From assembly GCA_026394375.1 (NCBI GenBank), contig JAPKYJ010000027.1, positions 62,001 to 126,000 of the forward strand: DNA of 64,000 nt, written 5' to 3'. The position numbers and the translations under genes are program-made. This document shows positions 49,091 through 56,923 of the stretch, piece after piece. The notes beneath the pieces were generated by a model. It saw nothing but the letters and a program-made list of their open reading frames with translations. It was not told the origin of the DNA and did not search any database. Every line of letters starts with the position of its first letter. Position 1 is the first letter of the stretch. Source of the DNA: Methanomassiliicoccales archaeon. GTDB taxonomy: Archaea > Thermoplasmatota > Thermoplasmata > Methanomassiliicoccales > UBA472.

Positions 49091-50287
49091 ATGATGTCGC
49101 GATTCCGCACGTACTACGTGGAGCGCCCGCCCCCGCCTCCCGACCGCTTCGGTCGCCGGGAGTTCGGGTTCATGTTCTTCGACAAGAGCTTCGTGCAGAG
49201 GCATCTGGCGTTCCCGAAGAAATCGGAGCTGCATGCCTTCCTGAAGGAGCGCGTGCCGGCTCACGTGTACTACTCCTCCGCCTATTACGAAATACCGGAC
49301 GCAGAGCGGATGGAGGACAAGAAGTGGCTCGGCGCCGATCTCATCTTCGACCTGGATGCGGACCATATCCCCGGGGCGGACCAGCTGACCTACACCGAGA
49401 TGCTGGCCCGGGTGAAAGCGGAGATGATCCGTCTATTGGACGAATACATCCTGGGCGACCTCGGGTTCGATGAGAAGAAAGTGAAGGTGACGTTCTCAGG
49501 TGGACGGGGATACCACGCGCACGTCTTCGACCCCCGGGTTCTTTCATTGCGCTCCCATGAGAGGAGAGAGATCGTGGACTACGTCACCGGCACCGATCTG
49601 AGCGTTGATTGGCTCATGCCCGAGGAGGCCCGGGTGGGCATCCGGCTCAAGGCGGGCAGCCGGTCGCTCAAGACGCGCGTTTTGCTGGGAGAGGACCGGG
49701 GCGGCTGGCGGGGGAAGGTTCGACCCGGGCTCATTTCCCTTTTGGATGAGATGGAGGACCTGGGACCGAAGGACGCGACGGCCCGATACAAAGCATTCCA
49801 AGGCGAAAGGGAGGAGGTCGTCACCGGGTTATTTGAGGATCTGTTCCAAGGAGCTCGTGGGAGAAGGGGCCGGGACCTCATACTGACGAAGGGCAATCTG
49901 GCCAACGTCCGGGACAAGCACCAGGCGGCCTTCCTGCGGCTGGTGGATATGGACCTCAAGCCTCGGCTGGCAGGTGAGGTGGACGAACCGGTCACCAGCG
50001 ATATCAAGCGATTAATCCGCATGCCCTATTCCCTGCACGGGAAGACAGGATTGAGGGTCGTCCCTATGCGAAGAGCTGACCTAGATGAGTTCGAACCTCT
50101 GCGGGACGCGGTGCCGGACACCCTCACGGATGAGCCGGTCAGACTGCACATGAACCGGGACGTGGACGTCGCCCTTAGGGGCGAGAGGTTCATCCTCCGG
50201 GGGGATGTGGATGTGCCGGAGTTCGCCGCCCTCTTCCTCGTCTGCCGGAGGGAAGCGACGCTCTCCGGGACCGATTCTCTGGAGTAG
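49091..50287 (+). CDS. priS: DNA primase small (catalytic) subunit
   Basis: Archaeo-eukaryotic primase catalytic subunit, which makes primers with the PriL partner. The catalytic aspartates are in ADLIFDLDADH and the nucleotide-binding motif is FSGGRGYHAHVFDP. Also typical are the N-terminal REFGFMFFD and the late segment DIKRLIRMPYSLHGKTGLRV. Without the first 17 residues the protein is 398 residues. The start ATG-ATG at 49091 (MMSRFRTYYVERP) is preferred; the ATG at 49040 lies 20 bp from the IS end. priL is not in this window. The insertion sequence at 47955-49012 lies in its upstream region and probably replaced its promoter. Confidence 0.95.
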   Translation: MMSRFRTYYVERPPPPPDRFGRREFGFMFFDKSFVQRHLAFPKKSELHAFLKERVPAHVYYSSAYYEIPDAERMEDKKWLGADLIFDLDADHIPGADQLTYTEMLARVKAEMIRLLDEYILGDLGFDEKKVKVTFSGGRGYHAHVFDPRVLSLRSHERREIVDYVTGTDLSVDWLMPEEARVGIRLKAGSRSLKTRVLLGEDRGGWRGKVRPGLISLLDEMEDLGPKDATARYKAFQGEREEVVTGLFEDLFQGARGRRGRDLILTKGNLANVRDKHQAAFLRLVDMDLKPRLAGEVDEPVTSDIKRLIRMPYSLHGKTGLRVVPMRRADLDEFEPLRDAVPDTLTDEPVRLHMNRDVDVALRGERFILRGDVDVPEFAALFLVCRREATLSGTDSLE

Positions 50288-50340
50288 ACCGTGGGCGGCA
50301 AAAGTATTTATCTGGAGGCGAGCATTTTTCGCTGGGATTC

Positions 50341-51186
50341 ATGCTCAGTGGAAAGGATGAGTTAGCAGGCGGCATACGCATGGCGCAGGTGCGCCGAATA
50401 AAGAAGTACCTATATCTTGTCCAGATCGCCCTGACCCTCATCATACCGATCTTCGTAATACTGGCCGAGGGCCGCGCCAGCCTGATACCTTTCTACTTGC
50501 CGGTCAATTCCTTCATCTACTTCGTCATCCTGATGGTGCTGATAATCGCGGTGGAGTCGTTCTTCTTCAAGATCTTGGAGATGCGGCTCATCCGCTCCGA
50601 CAGCACCAGATACTACATCGCCAAGCGAGCGATCCGACGGGGGCTGGTGGTGGTCATCATCTCCGCTGTGGTGGTCTTCCTGCTCTGGGCTCCATTCGTT
50701 TCCAAGGCCATTGAGGATTCCTTCGCCGCCAAAGGAAGGATCAACAACACCGGCGGTCAGGCTGCGACCGCCTATGCAACGTTCTATGATCGCGACCCGC
50801 TCGGGCTATCCTCTGTTAACCACATCACTGTGAACGCCAATTCCGGAGTGGCACGCGTCTACGTCGTTTCGGAGAAGAATTTCGATCAAACCAAGGACAA
50901 CATCTCACTCCTTATCCAATACCGCATCAACATCTATGATTACGAGGCCAATCCAGCTCTTAGTATCGAAATAAAGAACCTGCCCTACGGAAAATACTAC
51001 GTCGTCCTGGATACGGTGGAGTCAACGGCCACCAGCATCGACTATTCCGTGCATCCGGCGTTGTCGCCGGTCTTCCTCAGCTACGTGCCGTTCTTCGCGC
51101 TCATGTTCATCGTTGCCTTCGGGGCCTGGATGGCCTATTTGGTCCCGATGAAACGTAAGTACTCCTCCGGCGCGATCTACACGTGA
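50341..51186 (+). CDS. Multi-spanning membrane protein of unknown function
   Basis: Three membrane helices are seen near residues 22-42, 54-76 and 96-117, then an extracytoplasmic beta-rich domain of about 120 residues with several NxT/S sequons, and a final helix near 248-268. No family is recognised. A TATA-like AAAAGTATTTATC at about 50300-50312 lies 30-40 bp before ATG 50341, giving a very short leader. ATG 50380 is an alternative start. It is convergent with the radical SAM gene and overlaps it by 10 bp. Confidence 0.75.
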   Translation: MLSGKDELAGGIRMAQVRRIKKYLYLVQIALTLIIPIFVILAEGRASLIPFYLPVNSFIYFVILMVLIIAVESFFFKILEMRLIRSDSTRYYIAKRAIRRGLVVVIISAVVVFLLWAPFVSKAIEDSFAAKGRINNTGGQAATAYATFYDRDPLGLSSVNHITVNANSGVARVYVVSEKNFDQTKDNISLLIQYRINIYDYEANPALSIEIKNLPYGKYYVVLDTVESTATSIDYSVHPALSPVFLSYVPFFALMFIVAFGAWMAYLVPMKRKYSSGAIYT

Positions 51187-52028
51187 AGGGCGCAGCAGCG
51201 CTCTGCGCGCAGGACTTCGAACCCCTGCGCGATCGCCCACTCCACTGTGGCCGGGGAGGGCATGGCCATGTGCCTGACCCCCAGAAGTATCGCTTCTCTT
51301 TCCAGTCGCAGGCGACCGCGGAGACGCATGCACCCCAGGATGACCGGACAGCGGGCCAGCATCATCGCCTCCTTGATCACCCGGAGCACTTCCTCGTCCG
51401 CCGGTGGCTGGCGATCTTGCAGAGGCGTTCCTGGCGTCGGAAGGAAGACCAGGAGCACCAGCGACCGAATGGGATACCGGGCGGAGAGGCGGATGCTCTC
51501 CATCGCGTCCTCGTTCCCGTCCTCCAGGCCCACGGTCACGTGTGGCACCACCCCTTCCGCGCCGGTGTCGAAGAGCGAGACGAGGGTGTCCTCGTAATCC
51601 TTCGGGCCCATCGGCGAATGGAGAACCCCCTGGATGACCGCCCTCGTCTGGTGAACGTCCACGGAATAGCAGTCGGCTCGCGAGCGTACCAGCGCCCTCG
51701 CTTCCTTGATATCGAGCATGCCGGTGTGGATGTTCACCTCCAGTCCGTGCCGTTCCTTCACTTGGCGCACCGCCTCCACGAAAGGCAGAAGAGGCACCCG
51801 GCCGCGTTGGTCGCAGCCGCCGCTGAGCAGGAATCCTCTGCCCCCTCGAGATGACAGTTCCTGGACGGCACGAATGAGTGCCTCGGGCGTGCTCACCTCC
51901 TTCATTCCGTGCAGATAGTGCCCATGGCAGTGATCGCAATGCAGAGCACACTGATCTCCCGTGACCGAAAAAGAGGGAAAGCTCTTGCCTGGATAATAGC
52001 AGTGAAGGGTCCGGTCAAGCGCAGGCAT
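51177..52028 (-). CDS. Radical SAM protein
   Basis: The cluster motif is CALHCDHC (CX3CX2C) after SVTGDQ, followed by FLLSGGCDQRGRVPL, the SAM-binding glycine-rich strand. The remaining barrel has VNIHTGML, VDVHQ and VPHVTVGLEDGNED. It resembles the lipoate synthase/biotin synthase-like group of uncharacterised archaeal radical SAM proteins; the substrate is unknown. The first three cysteines are intact. ATG 52028 (MPALDRTLHCYYPG) is likely; ATG 52040 adds four residues. Confidence 0.85.
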   Translation of the reverse strand: MPALDRTLHCYYPGKSFPSFSVTGDQCALHCDHCHGHYLHGMKEVSTPEALIRAVQELSSRGGRGFLLSGGCDQRGRVPLLPFVEAVRQVKERHGLEVNIHTGMLDIKEARALVRSRADCYSVDVHQTRAVIQGVLHSPMGPKDYEDTLVSLFDTGAEGVVPHVTVGLEDGNEDAMESIRLSARYPIRSLVLLVFLPTPGTPLQDRQPPADEEVLRVIKEAMMLARCPVILGCMRLRGRLRLEREAILLGVRHMAMPSPATVEWAIAQGFEVLRAERCCALHV

Positions 52029-52066
52029 GCGTCCCTCCAATCAGCAAAACCTTTGTTTATAACTTC

Positions 52067-52301
52067 CTACTGCTGGCTCGTGCGCGAGGGGCAGTCCTTC
52101 GACGTCGCCGCGTCCAAGTGCTCGATGAGCTCCACCGAGTTCGACTCGACGTAGTGCTTCAGCGTCGTGTCGAAGCTCTCGTGCCGCAGTAGGTCCTTCG
52201 CCGCGACCATGTCCTTGTTCGACGCGCGATAGATCCTGCTGCAGGCGGTCCTCCTCCTTCACTGCCAGCCACTGCCTGGCGTAAGCGTGCCAGACGTCCA
52301 T
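52067..52301 (-). pseudogene. Remnant of a tyrosine recombinase (integrase) C terminus
   Basis: In one frame (from 52301) the start is VWHAYARQWLAVKEED. After a shift near 52234, a second frame continues as RASNKDMVAAKDLLRHESFD followed by TTLKHYVES, and ends at a stop at 52067. This second part matches the end of phage-type integrases, where the active Tyr lies in a motif such as TTLKHYV. The Arg and His residues of the full active site upstream are missing. The fragment is short, frame-shifted and has no start, so it is a decayed integrase. Confidence 0.6.
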
Positions 52302-52344
52302 CTGCTTGTGGGCATCACAGTCCTCCCGACGTTACCGCAGCGGC

Positions 52345-52542
52345 TCAGAGACCACCGCGGCCACCCTCCGAGCGCATCCCATCCCCTCCGATCGGCCGCT
52401 TCCGTCGCCGGAGATCCTCCTGCGATGAAGGAATGAAGAATGGCAGGCCGCAGGCGCGGCATGAGTGGCGGGCTATCCCGTCGACGACGTTGATGGGCTC
52501 GGTGTCGCTGGATGAGCAATGGGAGCATTTGACCGGGTTCAT
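52345..52542 (-). CDS. Small zinc-ribbon protein
   Basis: The 65-residue frame has one zinc ribbon, CSHCSSSDTEPINVVDGIARHSCRACG cut in two (CSHC near residue 6, CRAC near residue 29), then a basic tail. No family name is assigned. The ATG 52542 is the only start. It lies between the AbrB-like gene and the integrase remnant, in the same direction. Confidence 0.5.
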   Translation of the reverse strand: MNPVKCSHCSSSDTEPINVVDGIARHSCRACGLPFFIPSSQEDLRRRKRPIGGDGMRSEGGRGGL

Positions 52543-52665
52543 CGAACGGACCTCCCGGTGTAAGGGGTTTGACCGGCGGAGGTGGGGAAAGATCTGAGGA
52601 CTGGATCGCCCGGGAGGAGACTCGAGCGGCTCCGCCGGTCATGGTTGAGCGTGAACGAAGAGGGG

Positions 52666-52860
52666 TCAGGCACCCGCGGCGGCCTCCTTGGCCTCGGAGG
52701 GGACGCCCGGCGCTTCGTCCTTGACGAGCCAGACGAACCCACCCTGCTCGAAGAGCTTGACGTGATCGCCCACATTGGCGCCGATGCGGTCCATGACGTC
52801 CTGGCCGAGGGAGATTCGGCCGTTGCGCGTGATCTTGGTCGCTTGGAGGAGTTCGGACAT
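52666..52860 (-). CDS. AbrB/SpoVT-type swapped-hairpin DNA-binding protein
   Basis: The sequence ATKITRNGRISLGQDVMDRIGANVGDHVKLFEQGG is the AbrB-fold pattern found in transition-state regulators and antitoxins. It is 64 residues from ATG 52860 (MSELLQATKITR); an ATG nine bases upstream is also in frame. A TATA-like AACTAAAAACAG lies just upstream on this strand. A dyad element is in the divergent spacer to the winged-helix gene at 52981. No toxin gene is next to it in the same operon. Confidence 0.8.
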   Translation of the reverse strand: MSELLQATKITRNGRISLGQDVMDRIGANVGDHVKLFEQGGFVWLVKDEAPGVPSEAKEAAAGA

Positions 52861-52912
52861 GAGCATCACTGTTTTTAGTTCACAACGGAGAACATTTAGC
52901 TAGGTAGTAAAG

Positions 52913-52935
52913 GTTGTTGTTTCAGAACCAACAAC
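52913..52935. promoter_or_regulatory. Inverted repeat GTTGTTG/CAACAAC
   Basis: GTTGTTG (52913-52919) and CAACAAC (52929-52935) face each other over 9 bp, between the divergent AbrB-like and winged-helix genes. It could be an operator for one of these two regulators. Confidence 0.35.
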
Positions 52936-52980
52936 AAAACCAATATCGAGCCAGATTCGAGTTCCAATTCCGAAATCAGA

Positions 52981-53256
52981 ATGAATAACGAATCCCCCCG
53001 GTCAATACTGGCAGAGCCGCATGTCGCGAACCTCCTGCTCCTTCTCTTGGACCGCAAGCAAATCCAAGCAAGAGACCTGATGCTAGTCAACAGGAACTAT
53101 GCTAAGATAATCCAGGTCGCGAGAGGGCTTGAAGTGCAGGGCCTCATTGAGATCGAGGAGGGGCGGAGTCCCAGGTTGACATACATCTTCAGGCTCTCCC
53201 CGAAGGGCAAGAAGGTGGCGGAGAAGTTGAAGGAGATCGAGGAAATCATCAGATGA
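52981..53256 (+). CDS. Winged-helix regulator (MarR/PadR-like)
   Basis: The 91-residue protein has a clear winged helix: VANLLLLLLDRKQIQARDLM, NYAKIIQVARGLEVQGLIEIEE, then RLTYIFRLSPKGKKVAEKL. This layout is that of archaeal DUF-type MarR-like regulators. It starts with ATG 52981; the stop overlaps the next gene by four bases (ATGA). The base composition is lower in GC than the core genes. Confidence 0.75.
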   Translation: MNNESPRSILAEPHVANLLLLLLDRKQIQARDLMLVNRNYAKIIQVARGLEVQGLIEIEEGRSPRLTYIFRLSPKGKKVAEKLKEIEEIIR

Positions 53257-54014
53257 TCGAAGGGTCAGTAGAAAAGCCGACCATCCAGATATACGAGTTG
53301 TTGGGTGAAGAGCTCTTCCGAGTGAAGATTATGCCCTTATCAAGGAACCGGGTCCTGGTAACCTTCACAACGAAGACCAGTCCAGGAGAACATCTCACAG
53401 TCATCGGCGAAGGACGTTCCGTAAAGACGCATCGCAGTGGGGAGCATGGGACTCGAAGGCATAGGTCAGGAATCCCAGGATTACCATCGGAGGAGACTGC
53501 CAAGTACCTGAAAAAACACCTCCACCGATATCATCCCAGCAATAAAGCCAGAGTTCCCACTACCCACTACTTCGCACTGACCTATCCCCGCAAATTCGAG
53601 ACAGAAAAGGAGATCATTGTCAGGTATGATCTCGCCAGACCCGACATCCCCCTGACCGACGAGAAGTCCTTCCATTCGCTGCGGATTCGTGATCTAATCC
53701 TAACGTTCCCGGGATTTGACTATACGGTCCGTCGAGGAGGGGTGAACATTGTCCGGCCTCTTGATAACAACCAGGCTCTCTTTGAACCAGTCTCAAGGGC
53801 CGAGCAAGCCCTGGAGAGCATGTTCCCCTTGGATGAATTGCTTGATTTTGTGGAGGATGAAGGGGAGAGAATCAAGAAAGAAGTGAGGGCTCGTGTCCGA
53901 GAGATAGTTACGCGTTGGCCAAAGGACAAGAAAGCAGCCGCGATCAGTCGACTCGACTCCTCCAAGAAGGGTGTCCTCATGAACGTATCCGAGAAACTCA
54001 ACGCCTGGAGATGA
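53253..54014 (+). CDS. Unknown protein coupled to the winged-helix gene
   Basis: The 253-residue product shares no motif I recognise. The N-terminal 100 residues are beta-rich with basic patches (SVKTHRSGEHGTRRHRSG), and the last 70 residues are charged helices (LLDFVEDEGERIKKEVRARVREIV). The start ATG 53253 overlaps the regulator stop (ATGA), so both belong to one transcript. No membrane segment or signal peptide is seen. It may be a target or partner of the regulator. GC and codon use differ from the core genes. Confidence 0.6.
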   Translation: MIEGSVEKPTIQIYELLGEELFRVKIMPLSRNRVLVTFTTKTSPGEHLTVIGEGRSVKTHRSGEHGTRRHRSGIPGLPSEETAKYLKKHLHRYHPSNKARVPTTHYFALTYPRKFETEKEIIVRYDLARPDIPLTDEKSFHSLRIRDLILTFPGFDYTVRRGGVNIVRPLDNNQALFEPVSRAEQALESMFPLDELLDFVEDEGERIKKEVRARVREIVTRWPKDKKAAAISRLDSSKKGVLMNVSEKLNAWR

Positions 54015-54183
54015 TGGCGCGCCGACTGTTCATTGACTGATAGATCTGAGCTATTGACTCGCCAGAGCGAACCGAGAAACTCGAAAAAGAACGAGCTCCA
54101 ACCAGGCACCAATCAGGGGGCAACCATTATTATCGAGGACCCGCTGGTTCATCCTGCTCATGATGGAGGCGAGGTAGAACGAA

Positions 54184-54409
54184 GGATACTAAGGCCGCCA
54201 AGGACCTCAACGACGACGAGCTCGCGGTCAGGATCCTGCACGCCCTCGACGCCCATGACTTGACCCACGACGAAGTGATCGCCCTTGGTGACAGCCCGCA
54301 TCATGCGGCAATGGTCCTGGAAACCCTGCAGGCGACCGGGCTTGTCGAGGCGTACTGCGGGCCGATCCAGCCGTCGACGTGCAGGTACAGGCTGGCGGGG
54401 AAGAGGTGA
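54184..54409 (+). pseudogene. Broken fragment of a small winged-helix-like gene
   Basis: An open stretch with strongly GC-biased codons encodes DDELAVRILHALDAHDLTHD ... VLETLQATGLVEAYCGP ... CRYRLAGKR, ending at TGA 54407-54409. It resembles a winged helix. No ATG or GTG lies at its beginning; an ATG just upstream is in another frame, and an in-frame TGA lies close by. This suggests a truncated or frame-shifted gene. Confidence 0.4.
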
Positions 54410-54428
54410 GGGGATGCTAGAACGGTAG

Positions 54429-54677
54429 ATGACACAAGAACCATATAGGAACGACTTGAGGCTCGCATATGTGCAGACCTTCTTCTCAGTCTTCTTGACG
54501 TTCTACCTCCTCATGGTGACGTCACTATACCAGCGCGATTTCTTGTTCAATCTTGGATTGGCTGCGATTGCCTGGGTACTCGCCTTTCTCATAAGTTCCT
54601 CGTTTTTCCTCTTTTTCAGAGACAAAAAAGCCCGTTCGACAATCATCCGGATTGTCGATTGGATGATCGGCAAGTGA
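54429..54677 (+). CDS. Small two-helix membrane protein
   Basis: Eighty-two residues with two hydrophobic helices (about 14-31 and 38-58) and a basic tail (KKARSTIIRIVDWMIGK). No family is recognised. Start ATG 54429, 20 bp after the broken fragment. A G-rich/C-rich small hairpin (GGGGTTTTAGCCCC) follows the stop at about 54697-54711 and may end its transcript. Confidence 0.5.
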   Translation: MTQEPYRNDLRLAYVQTFFSVFLTFYLLMVTSLYQRDFLFNLGLAAIAWVLAFLISSSFFLFFRDKKARSTIIRIVDWMIGK

Positions 54678-54839
54678 AGCCTGGCCGGAGCCCGCGGGGG
54701 TTTTAGCCCCATCTCAACGATTCAAAGAATAATCGTGCACAAGAAATAAATCACCAAATAGGTTCAAAAGGCGCAGAAAATCCTGTCAAAATCCGTAGTA
54801 CAAAGGATAATTACTTAGGTGAGTTCGATGTATTACGAT

Positions 54840-54910
54840 TCTGTGAGACGGCGGGTGGGGCGATGACCCATCTGTGAATGGTAACGAGTCCCATCCCTTG
54901 GTCTCACAGA
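54840..54910. repeat. 10-bp inverted repeat at the 3' end of the DUF3800 gene
   Basis: TCTGTGAGAC (54840-54849) faces GTCTCACAGA (54901-54910). The right arm covers the last codons and stop of the DUF3800 gene. The inner GGGTGGGG and CCCATCCC segments could extend the fold. It may act as a terminator or be the end of a mobile segment. Confidence 0.4.
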
Positions 54911-55650
54911 GTTTTTGTTTTGTCCAAGGGTTCGACATGCGGCACGACTTTCGCTCCAAGATGTCGAATGTTGAGTTTTTCAATGATCCTAAATGCGTCT
55001 TCTGCTATCCCATTTCTGTAGTAGTCCCTTGTGATTCCGGCCATCAAGTCGGCAATTTGAAGGCCCGGAATTCGGACACTCTTCTCACAAGAGAAGGAAA
55101 TTGCTACCCCTTTCTTGCTCGCAATGTCCTTTATCGATGAACAAAGATCCAACGACTTCTTCCAGCAATCATCGTCTAATACTACGCTGACCTCAAATGA
55201 CTGGGATCCTCCGTAGACAACGAGCGGTCGCAGGAGTGACAAGAGCGCCCTGGCCCGAAGGATATTCGGGAACTCTTCATCCGTCATCGTGGCAGATTCC
55301 GCGACTGGAGTGAATATCGCGGTTGAGCAACCTAAAGGGTGCTTTGACCATGGATGATCAGAATCCTTCCTGACTATCGAAGAGTCCTCTGGCGATTTCT
55401 CGATGATGGTACTGACCAGCGGCTCTGCGTATCTGCGCAACCCATCTGAATAGTGAATCTCCCTTGGCAACTTACCAGTCAGCTTCTCGACTTTGCGGCG
55501 GGTTTCATCGAGAGTATATCTCAGAACGCTGACTATGCCTTCTTTGGTCGCAGGGACACACCAGCAAGCTGCGGCCGTGAACGTGTCTTCTCCTCTCCAG
55601 GGATTGCCGCTCTCATCAATGAATACGAGGATTCGCGTCAACAGCCCCAT
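54904..55650 (-). CDS. DUF3800 domain protein
   Basis: The hallmark FIDESGNP lies near the N terminus; late motifs LQIADLMAGITRDYYR and VSVVLDDDCW complete the acidic set typical of this RNase H-like family. DUF3800 genes often occur in mobile and defence-linked regions of bacteria and archaea; the biochemical role is not established. It is 248 residues from ATG 55650. The GC content is clearly lower than in the core genes and it stands alone in the accessory region. Confidence 0.82.
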   Translation of the reverse strand: MGLLTRILVFIDESGNPWRGEDTFTAAACWCVPATKEGIVSVLRYTLDETRRKVEKLTGKLPREIHYSDGLRRYAEPLVSTIIEKSPEDSSIVRKDSDHPWSKHPLGCSTAIFTPVAESATMTDEEFPNILRARALLSLLRPLVVYGGSQSFEVSVVLDDDCWKKSLDLCSSIKDIASKKGVAISFSCEKSVRIPGLQIADLMAGITRDYYRNGIAEDAFRIIEKLNIRHLGAKVVPHVEPLDKTKTL

Positions 55651-55731
55651 AGGAGCACTGCAACCGAATAACGGTTTTCGTCATTCCGACAACGACGGGT
55701 GCTCCAAGGCTTGCTGCGTCTTCGTGATACT

Positions 55732-55983
55732 ATGACCCAAACCTCGATAACCCCCAACCCCCTCGTTCTCGCCATGGCGCGCAAGGTCGTGGTCGTCACC
55801 CCGGCCAAGGTCAAGAGGGTCATGATCGCCGGTGAGTGCAGCTGCGGGCAGAGGCTGCTGAAGGGAATGATCAGGTGCCCGGGATGCGGGACTATTGTGC
55901 GTCAGAAAGGACCGACCCCAGGTCAGCCGCCCGAATGCCGGTATTCTAATGCCCTTTGGCAGCTTGCTCAGGTCGCTCCTTGA
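55732..55983 (+). CDS. Small zinc-ribbon protein
   Basis: The product of about 83 residues has a CSCG...CPGCG ribbon (ECSCGQRLLKGMIRCPGCG) preceded by a basic beta stretch (MARKVVVVTPAKVKRVMI). ATG 55732 or the ATG at 55774 (MARKVVVV) can serve as start. No name can be given. Confidence 0.45.
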   Translation: MTQTSITPNPLVLAMARKVVVVTPAKVKRVMIAGECSCGQRLLKGMIRCPGCGTIVRQKGPTPGQPPECRYSNALWQLAQVAP

Positions 55984-56052
55984 AGCCCATCATACACCTT
56001 CTGCATTTCGCGTCGACACCTTCAAATAGGACTCAGGCAGAACTTGACTGCA

Positions 56053-56538
56053 ATGGGCACCGCGCAGATATCGGACGGCGCCGAGCTGGTCGGGCTCCTC
56101 CTCAAAGGATGGGAGATAGAGAAGCGGTTCGAATGCGTCAGCCTGGAAGAGAGCGACAGGTACGCCACTCGGAGCCAGCTCCGGCAGCTGATGCCCCGGC
56201 TCATCTCCGAATCCAGCGAGCACCTGTCTTTGGTCGAGTCGATGATAGCCAGGGTGAAGACCGATCGCCGCAAGTGGGACTTCCCTCAGCGCGCTTCCAA
56301 GTTCCCGTTCCACTTGTCATGGGATGAGGAGATGGTCAAGGAGATCACCCGCGTGGAGAGGCGGATGATGGAGAACTATTCGGACATTCTCGTGCGGCTC
56401 GAGGCCTCGGATAGTTCCGCCTACCTTGCCCCGGCGGACAGGGAATTCGTCCTGGAGGCCCTCAAGCGGCTGGTCCGCGAAGAGAGCGTGCATTATAAGC
56501 TGGCTACCTCTGTCTTGGAACCTCCCAAGGGGCATTGA
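56053..56538 (+). CDS. Helical protein, possibly ferritin-like
   Basis: The 161-residue product is almost entirely helical with pairs ELVGLLLKGWEIEKRF, ESSEHLSLVESMI, EMVKEITRVERRMMENY and EESVHYKLATSVLE. The spacing of Glu and His (ExxxH, ExxxxE) recalls ferritin-like four-helix proteins (rubrerythrin or DUF892-type), but not all ligands are clear. ATG 56044 lies three codons upstream; the ATG at 56053 follows with similar support. No neighbour suggests a function. Confidence 0.55.
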   Translation: MGTAQISDGAELVGLLLKGWEIEKRFECVSLEESDRYATRSQLRQLMPRLISESSEHLSLVESMIARVKTDRRKWDFPQRASKFPFHLSWDEEMVKEITRVERRMMENYSDILVRLEASDSSAYLAPADREFVLEALKRLVREESVHYKLATSVLEPPKGH

Positions 56539-56686
56539 ACGGCCCGGCGCTTCGGTTGCCTGTCGCGGTCGGTCGGAAGCTGGTGAAGGAGATCAGGGAT
56601 TCGCGCCTGATGGAGCTACGAAGAACCCATAGAGATGATCTCATGGATGTCGAAGCAGGCGGAATGTCCAGATGATAATCATTGTA

Positions 56687-56896
56687 TCACTCCCCCAAGG
56701 TCGGGCACTTCCACTCCCCGTTCTGCAATATACCCATCTCGATCGCGACCTCCTCATTGTTCACGCTCTTCACGCCGACGAGCAGGTCCGCGATCACCCT
56801 GAGCATAGGGCAGTCCTTCCGGCACTCGGGCGGAAGGGGGGCGCTAACCTGCTCGTAGATCGCTTCCAAGCACTTCTCAAGCCTTATGTCGTCCAT
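56687..56896 (-). CDS. Small cysteine-containing protein
   Basis: Sixty-nine residues from ATG 56896 (MDDIRLEKCLEAIYEQV) with four cysteines (C9, CRKDCP, C-terminal KCPTL). It could bind a metal. No family is recognised. ATG 56923 gives a nine-residue longer version. Confidence 0.45.
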   Translation of the reverse strand: MDDIRLEKCLEAIYEQVSAPLPPECRKDCPMLRVIADLLVGVKSVNNEEVAIEMGILQNGEWKCPTLGE

Positions 56897-56923
56897 GCGA
56901 CTCCCCCCGCCTCTTAGGGCCAA

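Noticed and set aside
52041-52301. Intact 86-residue gene over the integrase remnant
   Set aside because: Only its first 20 residues look integrase-like; the real similarity continues in a different frame, so the single frame is not a functional gene.
54033-54263. 76-codon plus-strand frame as a gene
   Set aside because: Poor composition and it runs out of frame with the better coding signal at 54184-54409.
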